Below the pieces are notes generated by a model. That model worked only from the letters and a program-made list of their open reading frames with translations. It did no database searches and had not been told where the DNA came from. Shown one piece after another: positions 6,071-13,297 of a stretch of DNA of 13,627 nucleotides. How positions within the stretch are numbered: position 1 is the stretch's first letter; each line of letters opens with the position of its first letter. Location of the stretch: positions 1-13,627 of the forward strand of contig JAPPKQ010000465.1 in the NCBI GenBank assembly GCA_028819945.1, given 5' to 3'. Position numbers and translations under genes: made by a program. Source of the DNA: a bacterium. GTDB lineage: Bacteria > Actinomycetota > Acidimicrobiia > Acidimicrobiales > CATQHL01.

Positions 6071-7003
6071 TTATGGTCGCCCGGAGGGTTGTTCTGCCTC
6101 GTCGAAGAGTTGCTCGCCCTCGATGTCGACGTTGGGGAGGATGCGGTCCAGCCAGCGGGGCAGCCACCAGTTGGCGCGGTTGAACACAACCGCCCCGCCG
6201 GCGGTGGCCAGCGATCGACCAATGGACTCCTGGACGTCCATCCCGGCGACGAGGTTCTCGCGGTGTCGGGACATGATGAAGAGCGCGTAGTCGATACCGA
6301 CCGCGATGCCGAGCATCAGCGCCAGGATCTCGGCGGTCGTGGGCACGTTGATCGCCGCGGCCACGAGCAGGATCGACGCGAGCGAGATGCCGACGCCCAG
6401 CAGGGCGGTGAGCAGAGTCAGGCCCATCGCCAGCAGCGAGCCGAACACGAGGATCAGCACAACCACGGCGACGGCGACGCCGATGAACTCCGATCTCCCG
6501 CCCGGTCCGGTCTGGGCGACCTGGCTCGCCACCTGGCCTCCGAGTTCGACCTGCAGTGCCGAGCTGCGCACGGCGTCCACCTCGACCACGACCCGGTCCC
6601 AGGTGTCGGCGTCGATCTGCTCGGCCGGCTTGGAGAAGTTGATGGGGAACTGCAGGACGCGGCCCGAGGGCGCCACCCCTCGCCACGGGTCGCCGACCGC
6701 CACGATGTCCGGCACCTCGCTGAGGCCCGCCGCCAGCGCTGCGACCTGATCGGCATGGGCCCGCACGTCGTCGGCCGCCACCACGACCGTCGCCGACGAG
6801 CGACCGACCGCCGGGAACCGTTCGTCCAGCAAATCGGCGGCGGCCTGCGACTCGGCTCCCGGCAGCTCGAATTGATCAGTGACGTGGCCGCCGACAGTCT
6901 GCGACAACACGCCGAGCAGCGCCAGCACGCCAATCCAACTCGCCAGCACGAGTTTCCCGTGGGTCGCCGCCCAGCGGCCCAAGTGGTAGAGGAATCGTGA
7001 CAC
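6071..7003 (-). CDS. MmpL/RND-family transporter, internally deleted
   Basis: The 310 residues match the two ends of an MmpL-type (MMPL, PF03176) membrane transporter that is normally 700 residues or more. TM1 is at about 19-37, a periplasmic domain at 40-170, TM2 at 172-193, TM3 at 195-217 and TM4 at 225-244. LGIAVGIDYALFIMSRHRE (231-249) carries the conserved Asp238-Tyr239 pair of the proton relay. After LATAGGAVVF (265-274), where TM5 should continue, the sequence jumps to NRANWWLPRWLDRILPNVDI, which is the C-terminal end of full MmpL proteins after TM12. TM5-TM12, the second periplasmic domain and the second Asp-Tyr pair are therefore missing, with the frame kept. Transport activity is very unlikely. 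The GTG start at 7003 has GGAG six bases upstream. It may be a decaying gene or, less likely, an assembly join. Confidence 0.75.
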   Translation of the reverse strand: MSRFLYHLGRWAATHGKLVLASWIGVLALLGVLSQTVGGHVTDQFELPGAESQAAADLLDERFPAVGRSSATVVVAADDVRAHADQVAALAAGLSEVPDIVAVGDPWRGVAPSGRVLQFPINFSKPAEQIDADTWDRVVVEVDAVRSSALQVELGGQVASQVAQTGPGGRSEFIGVAVAVVVLILVFGSLLAMGLTLLTALLGVGISLASILLVAAAINVPTTAEILALMLGIAVGIDYALFIMSRHRENLVAGMDVQESIGRSLATAGGAVVFNRANWWLPRWLDRILPNVDIEGEQLFDEAEQPSGRP

Positions 7004-7106
7004 AGGAGGCTCCAGCCGGATCCGGGTTGTTGTCGGGCTCGCTCCCCATCATGCCGCTTGAACCGCTGGACCGAGCCTGGTGCGTCGAACTTCTTACCGA
7101 ACATTC

Positions 7107-7127
7107 AGAGGGCGATCGCGTCCCTCT
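7107..7127. repeat. inverted repeat AGAGGG-N9-CCCTCT, candidate operator
   Basis: A perfect six-base inverted repeat with a nine-base spacer lies 104 bases upstream of the MmpL-like start and 248 bases upstream of the SDR start. The spacer overlaps an eight-base palindrome GCGATCGC (7112-7119). It is placed where a regulator of either divergent gene could bind. Confidence 0.3.
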
Positions 7128-7291
7128 ACGTCCGGTCGCTCGCCCGCGGCCAGTTGCAGGACGTGCGACGACGGTAGGGGCACGCCTCTCGTTCACGCCG
7201 ACAAACCCCGCGAGTCTCCCCACGTTCCGTATTCGGCAGGTGGCCCCGCGGGCACCCGCCGGGCTCGGCCGTGGCGGCATAGCCTTGATTC

Positions 7292-7309
7292 GCGTCTCTG
7301 GAGAGGCGC
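7292..7309 (+). repeat. small hairpin in SDR operon leader region
   Basis: GCGTCTC and GAGGCGC pair over seven positions (one G-U wobble) around a four-base loop TGGA. It lies 66 bases before the SDR start. It may be a leader structure, but no ligand-binding architecture is recognised. Confidence 0.25.
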
Positions 7310-7374
7310 TCCACTCGACCCGCCCGCGGGAGCCGGGTGGCCATTGCTGCGATCCGAACAGCCGGGAGGCACAG

Positions 7375-8178
7375 GTGCACGAGTCATTGGTCGGCAAGGT
7401 CGTCATCGTGACCGGCGCCGGCCGGGGGATCGGCCGGGCCATCGCCGAGCGGTTCGGAGGCGCCGGATCGACGGTGGCGGTCAACGATGTCGACGGCGAT
7501 GCGGTCGACGAGGTCGTGCGATCGATCCGCGACGCCGGCGGCGCCGCGATGGCGGCACTCGCCGACGTCTCCGACAGCGCCGCCGTGAACCCGATGGTCG
7601 AGGCCGTCATGGCCGCCCACGGCCGGATCGACGTGCTCGTCAACAACGCCGGACTCACCGGGCCGATGCTGCACTTCTTCGAGGGCGACGAGGCCTGGTG
7701 GCGGCGCATCGTGGACGTGAACCTCACCGGGCACTTCCTCGTGGCCCACCCCGTGGCGCGCATCATGGCGCGGGCGGGCGGCGGCTGCATCATCAACATG
7801 AGCTCGGGTGGGGCGACCCGGGCGCACCGCTGCTTCACCGCCTACGACGCCGCCAAGGGCGGTGTGGAGGGACTCACGCGGGCCATGGCGCTGGACCTCG
7901 GCCCTTACAACATCCGGGTCAATGCCCTCATGCCGGGAACGATCGACACGGAGGGAATGGGCGCCGAGGCGCGGGCGCTGCGGGGTGACAACCTGCCGCT
8001 GGGACGCATGGGTGAGCCGTACGACATGACCGGCGCCGCCCTGTTCCTGGCCTCCGACGACGCCGCCTACATCACCGGCGACGTGCTGCGCGTGGACGGC
8101 GGCATGCTCGCCCAGCAACGCTCGGCGACCGTCGACATCATGCCGCCGGCGAACTTCCCTCCGCTCGAGGAGGTCTGA
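7375..8178 (+). CDS. short-chain dehydrogenase/reductase (SDR)
   Basis: This 267-residue classical SDR is an NAD(P)-dependent oxidoreductase for an alcohol/ketone pair. TGAGRGIG (13-20) is the cofactor loop, and Asp38 at the end of strand two (AVNDVDGD) favours NAD over NADP. D64 in ALADVSD, NNAG (90-93), Asn116 in VNLTGHF, Ser144 in NMSSGG, Tyr157 and Lys161 in YDAAK complete the Asn-Ser-Tyr-Lys tetrad. NALMPGTIDT (183-192) follows, with the usual Asn and Pro-Gly. Start GTG 7375 has GGGAGG five bases upstream; the longer frame to the left lacks conserved sequence. The stop is two bases before the HyuAB start, whose ribosome site lies inside this gene, so they form one operon. It probably oxidises or reduces an intermediate of the same catabolic pathway. 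Confidence 0.9.
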   Translation: MHESLVGKVVIVTGAGRGIGRAIAERFGGAGSTVAVNDVDGDAVDEVVRSIRDAGGAAMAALADVSDSAAVNPMVEAVMAAHGRIDVLVNNAGLTGPMLHFFEGDEAWWRRIVDVNLTGHFLVAHPVARIMARAGGGCIINMSSGGATRAHRCFTAYDAAKGGVEGLTRAMALDLGPYNIRVNALMPGTIDTEGMGAEARALRGDNLPLGRMGEPYDMTGAALFLASDDAAYITGDVLRVDGGMLAQQRSATVDIMPPANFPPLEEV

Positions 8179-8180
8179 CC

Positions 8181-11100
8181 GTGCCGCTGCGTATCGGCGC
8201 CGACGTGGGAGGCACCTTCACCGACGTGGTGCTGGAACGGGATGACGGCCGGTTCGTCTCGATGAAGGTGCTGACGACCAGCCGGCCCGAGGAGGGCGTC
8301 CTGGCGGCGGTGACCGAGTTGGCCGCCGGCAACGACGTCGAACTCGCCGAGGTGACCCAGATCATCCACGGCACCACGCTGGCCACCAACGCCCTCATCC
8401 AGCGCACCGGGGCCAGCACCGCGCTCGTCACCACAGCGGGCTTCCGCGACGTGATCGAGACCCGCACCGAGAGCCGCTTCGAGCAGTACGACCTCAACAT
8501 CGTGCTGCCCGCGCCGCTGATCGAGCGCAAGGACCGCTACGTCGTCGCCGAGCGCCTGAACGCCCGGGGCGAGGTGCTGGTGCCGTTCGACGAGCCGGGC
8601 GCCCGGGCCGTCGTGGCCCGGTTGGCCGACGGCGGCTACGAGTCCGTGGCCGTCGGGTTCATGCACAGCTACCGCAACGGCGACCACGAGCGCCGCTTCC
8701 GCGAGCTGCTGCTCGAAGCCGCGCCGAGCGTCGCCACCTCGCTCAGCAGCGAGGTCTCGCCGCGGATGCGCGAGTACGAGCGCTTCAACACCACCTGTGC
8801 CAACGCCTACGTGCAGCCGCTCATGGCCTCGTACCTGCGTCGCCTGGAGGCCGAACTCCACCGGCTCGGCGCCACCTGCCCGCTGCACCTCATCCACTCC
8901 GGCGGCGGCCTGTTGAGCGTGGAGGTGGCCGCGGCGTTCCCGGTGCGGCTGGTCGAGTCGGGACCGGCGGGCGGGGCCGTGTTCGCCGCCGATCTGGCCG
9001 CCCGGCACGGCCGCGACCGCATCTGCTCGTTCGACATGGGCGGCACGACGGCCAAGATCGCCCTCATCGAGGACCACGTGCCGCGCACCGCCTCCACCTT
9101 CGAGGTGGCGCGGGAGGCCCGGTTCAAGAAGGGCAGCGGCATGCCCATCTCGATCCCGGTGATCGAGATGCTGGAGATCGGCGCGGGCGGCGGCTCCATC
9201 GCTGGCGTGGACGCCCTCGGGCAGATCCGCGTGGGGCCCCGCAGCGCCGGCTCGGAACCCGGACCCGCCGCCTACGACCTCGGCGGGGACGACCCCACCG
9301 TGACCGACGCCGACGTCTGCCTGGGCCGCCTGCATCCCGACACGTTCGGGGCCAAGGACATCTCGCTGTCGCCGGACCTTGCCGAGGGGGCCATGCAGGC
9401 CATCGCAACGCCCCTGGGGTTGGACACCGTGACGGGCGCGGTCGGTGTCACCGAGGTCGTGGACGAGAACATGGCGAACGCGGCCCGCGTCCACGCCGTC
9501 GAGCACGGCAAGGACCTCAGCGGCTTCTCCATGGTGGCCTTCGGCGGCGGCGCGCCGGTGCACGCCACCCGGCTCATGGACAAGCTCGGTCTCACCGAGG
9601 TTCTGGTGCCCTCCGGCGCCGGTGTCGGCTCGGCCATCGGATTCCTGCTGGCGCCGTTCTCCTACGAGGCGTCGCGCAGCCTCTACACCACCGTCGAGGA
9701 CTTCGACGACGAGGGGGTCGACGACACACTCGCCGAGCTCACCGCCGAGGCGGAGGCGTTCGTGCGGCGGGGCACCGACGCGCCGCTCATCACCCAACGC
9801 CAGGCCTCGATGCGCTACCGGGGCCAGGGCTGGGAGATCCCGGTGGATCTGCCGCCGGGCCGCGTCACCGCGCAGGCACTCGGGGACGCCTTCACGGCCG
9901 CCTACGAGGCGCACTTCGGGCGCGCCATCGAGGACCTCACCATCGAGGCGGTGAGCTGGTCTGTGCGGGTGTCGTCGCAGCAGGCGCCCCGGAGACTCGT
10001 CCCTCCCGTCACCGAGAGCGACGCGGTGACGGCGGAGGCCCAGCGTGCGGTCCACGACCCGGCCACCGGCGGATCCCTGGAGGCCGGCATCGTGGAACGG
10101 GCCGCGCTGGTGGCCGGCGAGCAGGTGCGGGGACCGGCGTTGATCGTCGAGGAGCAGACCACGACGGTGCTGGGGCCCCACCACAGCGCCGCCGTCGCCG
10201 CCGACGGCACGCTCGTGATCCGCTCGGAGACGGCCTCGGAAGCCCGGGCCGGCGCCGGCGAGTCGACGGCCGCCGGTCAGGTGGCTCCCGCCGGAAGCGG
10301 CGCCGACCCGGGCGAAGTGCAGTTGCAGGTCATGTGGAACCGCCTCATCTCGATCGTGGAGGAGCAGGCCCGCACGCTGGTGCGCACCGCCTTCGCCACG
10401 TCGGTCCGCGAGGCGGGCGACCTCTCGGCGGGAGTGTTCGACCGCCAGGGCCGCATGATTACCCAGGCCGTCACCGGGACACCCGGCCACGTCAACACAA
10501 TGGCCGCCGCCGTCGGGCACTTCATCGCCGACATCGGCCCCGAGACGATCGCGCCGGGCGACGTCTACATCACCAACGACCCCTGGAAGGGCACCGGCCA
10601 CCTGCACGACTTCACCGTCACGACGCCCGTGTTCGTCGGCGACGACCTCGTCGGCTTCTTCGCCTCCACCGCGCACGTGGTCGATGTCGGGGGCAGGGGT
10701 TGGGGCCCCGACGCCCGCGAGGTCTACGAGGAGGGGCTGCGGATCCCCATCATGCGATGGGCCGACCGGGGGCGGCTGAACCGCGACCTCGTCAACATCG
10801 TGCGCCACAACGTGCGCGCCGCCGACTACGTGATCGGCGACCTCCACGGCCTTGCGGCCTGCAACGAGATCGGGCGCCGGCGCCTGCTCGTCATGTTCGA
10901 AGAGTTCGGCATCGCCGATCTCTCCGAGGTGGCCGGCTTCGTGTTCGACCGCACGCGCCAAGCCACCCTCGATGCGCTGGCGGCCGTGCAACCGGGCACC
11001 TACCGCAACGAGATGCGGGTGGACGGCTACGGCGACCCCGTCGATCTCGCCGTGACGCTAACCGTCACCTCCGGGGGCATGCACGCCGACTTCGCCGGCA

Positions 11101-11912
11101 CCTCGCCCATCAGCCCGATGGGCATCAACGTGCCCATCACCTACGCCCAGGCCTACTTCACCTACGGGATGCTGGTGGCGTTGGCGCCGGAGCTGCCCAA
11201 CAACCATGCCTCGCTGTTCCCGTTCACGGTGAGCGCGCCGCCGGGCGTCATCCTCAACGCCACCGAGCCGGCCCCGATCGCCGTGCGCCACGTGATCGGC
11301 CACTTCGTGACCGACCTCTGTCTCGGCGCCCTCTCGCAGGCCCTGCCCGGGGTGGTGCCCGCCGAAGGGTCCGGGGCCATCTGGAACTTCCAGGCCAGCG
11401 CCCGCACGGCCGATCCGGCCACGCCGCGCCCCCCCGCCGAGATCCTGATGTTCAACAGCGGCGGCACCGGCGCCCGTCCCGGCCTCGACGGGTTGACCGC
11501 CACGGCGTTCCCGTCGGGCGTGATGACGATGAGCGCCGAGGCCACCGAGCAGGTGGGCCCGATCGTCGTCTGGCGCAAGGAGATCCGGCCGGGCAGCGGC
11601 GGCGCCGGCCGCCGGCGCGGCGGCTTGGGCCAGATCATGGAGATCGGGCCGACCGACGGCTACCTCTTCGAGTTCTCCGCCATGTTCGACCGTGTCGACA
11701 ACCCGGCTCGTGGCCGGGCCGGCGGCGGCGACGGATCCCCCGGGCGGGTCTACCTCGACGACGGCACGCCTTTCGCCACCAAGGGCCGCCACACGGTGCC
11801 GGCCGGCCGGCGGCTCATCCTCGAGCTGCCCGGCGGCGGCGGCTTCGGCGACCCCGCTGAGCGGGATCCTGCCGCAGCGGCCAACGACCGGCTTCAGGGC
11901 TACGTGGTCTGA
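8181..11912 (+). CDS. fused hydantoinase/5-oxoprolinase A and B subunits
   Basis: This 1243-residue protein joins both subunits of the ATP-dependent hydantoinase/oxoprolinase family in one chain. HyuA: DVGGTFTDVV (8-17) is the actin-like ATP loop, HGTTLATNAL (61-71) follows, HSGGG is at 239-243, SFDMGGTTAK (283-292) is the second phosphate loop, and GAGGGSI (334-340) and the C-terminal domain run to about 682. A low-complexity linker of ~26 residues rich in Ala, Gly, Ser and Glu (683-708) leads to HyuB (709-1243), with TPGHVNTM, NDPWKGTGHLHD (799-810), a late GSG-x-W-N-F, and the glycine-rich LPGGGGFGDP near 1215. The family opens cyclic amides (5-oxoproline, hydantoins, caprolactam) with ATP, and some members are carboxylases (acetophenone), so the substrate is open. 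GTG 8181 has GGAGG seven bases upstream. Eukaryotic OPLAH is a comparable single-chain fusion. Confidence 0.92.
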   Translation: MPLRIGADVGGTFTDVVLERDDGRFVSMKVLTTSRPEEGVLAAVTELAAGNDVELAEVTQIIHGTTLATNALIQRTGASTALVTTAGFRDVIETRTESRFEQYDLNIVLPAPLIERKDRYVVAERLNARGEVLVPFDEPGARAVVARLADGGYESVAVGFMHSYRNGDHERRFRELLLEAAPSVATSLSSEVSPRMREYERFNTTCANAYVQPLMASYLRRLEAELHRLGATCPLHLIHSGGGLLSVEVAAAFPVRLVESGPAGGAVFAADLAARHGRDRICSFDMGGTTAKIALIEDHVPRTASTFEVAREARFKKGSGMPISIPVIEMLEIGAGGGSIAGVDALGQIRVGPRSAGSEPGPAAYDLGGDDPTVTDADVCLGRLHPDTFGAKDISLSPDLAEGAMQAIATPLGLDTVTGAVGVTEVVDENMANAARVHAVEHGKDLSGFSMVAFGGGAPVHATRLMDKLGLTEVLVPSGAGVGSAIGFLLAPFSYEASRSLYTTVEDFDDEGVDDTLAELTAEAEAFVRRGTDAPLITQRQASMRYRGQGWEIPVDLPPGRVTAQALGDAFTAAYEAHFGRAIEDLTIEAVSWSVRVSSQQAPRRLVPPVTESDAVTAEAQRAVHDPATGGSLEAGIVERAALVAGEQVRGPALIVEEQTTTVLGPHHSAAVAADGTLVIRSETASEARAGAGESTAAGQVAPAGSGADPGEVQLQVMWNRLISIVEEQARTLVRTAFATSVREAGDLSAGVFDRQGRMITQAVTGTPGHVNTMAAAVGHFIADIGPETIAPGDVYITNDPWKGTGHLHDFTVTTPVFVGDDLVGFFASTAHVVDVGGRGWGPDAREVYEEGLRIPIMRWADRGRLNRDLVNIVRHNVRAADYVIGDLHGLAACNEIGRRRLLVMFEEFGIADLSEVAGFVFDRTRQATLDALAAVQPGTYRNEMRVDGYGDPVDLAVTLTVTSGGMHADFAGTSPISPMGINVPITYAQAYFTYGMLVALAPELPNNHASLFPFTVSAPPGVILNATEPAPIAVRHVIGHFVTDLCLGALSQALPGVVPAEGSGAIWNFQASARTADPATPRPPAEILMFNSGGTGARPGLDGLTATAFPSGVMTMSAEATEQVGPIVVWRKEIRPGSGGAGRRRGGLGQIMEIGPTDGYLFEFSAMFDRVDNPARGRAGGGDGSPGRVYLDDGTPFATKGRHTVPAGRRLILELPGGGGFGDPAERDPAAAANDRLQGYVV

Positions 11913-11938
11913 GGTTCGCGACCGGTCCGCCACGCCCC

Positions 11939-13162
11939 GTGAGCACCTCGGTCATCCCGCCGCTCAGCACCGCATCCCGGCGGTCGTCCTACGACGTGGT
12001 GATCGTCGGCGGGGCGGTGATGGGCTCCTCGGTGGCCTGGTTCCTGTCGTCCAACGACGACTTCGACGGCACCGTGTTGGTGGTGGAGCGGGATCCGTCC
12101 TACGAGTTCACTTCCACGGCACGCACCAACAGTTGCATGCGCCAGCAGTACTCCAACGAACTGAACATCCGGGTCAGCCGGTTCAGCGCCGACTACGTGC
12201 GGAACTTCCGCCGCTGGATGGGCGACGATCCTGAAGTGCCGGAGCTGGCCGTGCACCACTTCGGCTACATGTACCTGGCCGGCGACGAGCGCTTCGCCGC
12301 CACCCTGCGCGCCGGCCAGGAACTCCAGTCCTCCCTCGGTGCCGGGACGGTCATCATGAGACCCGACGAGATCGTCGCGGAATACCCCTTCTACAACGTC
12401 GACGACATCGTCTGCGGGAGCCACAACACCGTCGACGAGGGCTGGTTCGACTCGGCGACCATGTTCGACTGGTGGCGCCGCAAGGCCCGCCAGGCCGGTG
12501 TCGAGTATCTGACGGGCGAGGTGGTCGACATCGATCGAACCGGCGGCGCTATCGCCGGCGTGACGCTGGCCGGCGGCGAGACCGTCGCCTGCGGCGTCCT
12601 GGTGAACGCCTCGGGGCCCCGCGCCGCGGCCACGGCCGCGCTGGCGGGCCTGGAGCTGCCCGTCGAGGCCCGCAAGCGCTACACCGTCGTCTTCGACGCC
12701 GCCGAACCGCTGCCCCGAGCGCTGCCGTTGACGATCGACCCCACCGGCGTGCACGTCCGCAGCGACGGAGGCGCCTACTTGGCCGGTTCAACGCCGGCGA
12801 TCGACCCGGCTGTGCCGTTCGACGACTTCCGGATGGACCCCGACGTCTGGGAGGAGCAGATCTGGCCGGTGCTGGCGCACCGCATACCCGCCTTCGAGCG
12901 CGCCAAGGTGCGACGGCAGTGGGCGGGGCACTACGCCTACAACACCCTCGACCACAACGCCGTCATCGGCCCGCACACCGAGGTCGGCAACTTCATCTTC
13001 ATCAACGGCTTCTCCGGCCACGGCATGCAGCAGTCCCCCGCAATGGGCCGGGGCGTGTCGGAACTCGTGACCTACGGCGGGTACCGGACCCTCGACCTCA
13101 CCCCGCTGGGCTACGACCGCATCGCCCGCAACGAGCCCTTCCCGGAGACCGCCATCATCTGA
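11939..13162 (+). CDS. FAD-dependent oxidoreductase (DAO family, FOXRED1/sarcosine-oxidase-like)
   Basis: This 407-residue protein is a D-amino-acid-oxidase-type flavoenzyme, expected to oxidise a secondary or N-methylated amine. YDVVIVGGAVMGSSVAWFL (18-36) is the dinucleotide-binding fold, and Glu50 in VLVVERD binds the ribose. TNSCMRQQYSNELNI (63-77) resembles the FOXRED1/sarcosine-oxidase-like group. VDEGWFDSATMFDWWRRKA (near 164-182) is the usual substrate-domain region, and FINGFSGHGMQQSPAMGRG (353-372) is the late G-F-S-G-H-G-x-Q-x-x-P flavin motif. The start is taken as GTG 11939, 26 bases after HyuAB. It has no clear Shine-Dalgarno, so translational coupling or re-initiation is likely. 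The third gene of the operon, it fits oxidation of the amino acid released by HyuAB, but the substrate is inferred from context only. Confidence 0.88.
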   Translation: MSTSVIPPLSTASRRSSYDVVIVGGAVMGSSVAWFLSSNDDFDGTVLVVERDPSYEFTSTARTNSCMRQQYSNELNIRVSRFSADYVRNFRRWMGDDPEVPELAVHHFGYMYLAGDERFAATLRAGQELQSSLGAGTVIMRPDEIVAEYPFYNVDDIVCGSHNTVDEGWFDSATMFDWWRRKARQAGVEYLTGEVVDIDRTGGAIAGVTLAGGETVACGVLVNASGPRAAATAALAGLELPVEARKRYTVVFDAAEPLPRALPLTIDPTGVHVRSDGGAYLAGSTPAIDPAVPFDDFRMDPDVWEEQIWPVLAHRIPAFERAKVRRQWAGHYAYNTLDHNAVIGPHTEVGNFIFINGFSGHGMQQSPAMGRGVSELVTYGGYRTLDLTPLGYDRIARNEPFPETAII

Positions 13163-13259
13163 ACGAAGCGGCGCCGCTCCCCGCCGCGGCACACAGGACT
13201 GCGGCGCCGGACACCGCACGTCGGCAATTTCCGTCGTTCCGCGTCACCGCGCGTCGAGT

Positions 13260-13290
13260 TTGACTCCGCACGTTACTTATCGGTTATGAT
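13260..13290 (+). promoter_or_regulatory. strong leaderless promoter TTGACT-N19-TATGAT
   Basis: TTGACT (13260-13265) and TATGAT (13285-13290) are near-consensus -35 and -10 elements with a slightly long 19-base spacer. The -10 ends seven bases before GTG 13298, so the transcript should begin at or next to this start. This is the best promoter in the window. Confidence 0.6.
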
Positions 13291-13293
13291 AAG
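13276..13293. promoter_or_regulatory. candidate operator CTTATC-N6-GATAAG
   Basis: A perfect six-base inverted repeat with a six-base spacer spans 18 bases and covers the -10 box of the following gene. Such placement suits a dimeric repressor that blocks RNA polymerase, for example an autoregulating antitoxin encoded downstream, which is outside the window. Confidence 0.45.
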
Positions 13294-13297
13294 GGGC

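Larger units (their letters stand above)
7004..7374. other. divergent intergenic region (371 bases)
   Basis: This gap separates the MmpL-like gene (leftward) from the SDR operon (rightward) and should hold promoters for both. The rightward frame of the SDR is open through it, but the residues look non-conserved and a good ribosome site precedes GTG 7375. It contains two small inverted repeats, listed separately. I see no RNA gene or convincing -35/-10 pair. Confidence 0.5.

Noticed and set aside
6997..7374. N-terminal extension of the SDR, including an MnmE-like string IALIRVSG
   Set aside because: The string is isolated with no further MnmE sequence, the region is otherwise non-conserved, and GTG 7375 has a strong ribosome site exactly at the SDR domain start.
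8067..10991. Very long antisense open frame (974 residues) opposite the SDR end and HyuAB
   Set aside because: It is rich in His, Gly, Arg and Val with no recognisable domain, and mirrors the third-position GC bias of the well-supported sense gene. It is a GC-rich shadow.
10334..11860. 508-residue plus-strand frame inside HyuB
   Set aside because: It is Arg/Pro/His-rich and overlaps the HyuB domain in a different frame, a typical GC-bias artefact.
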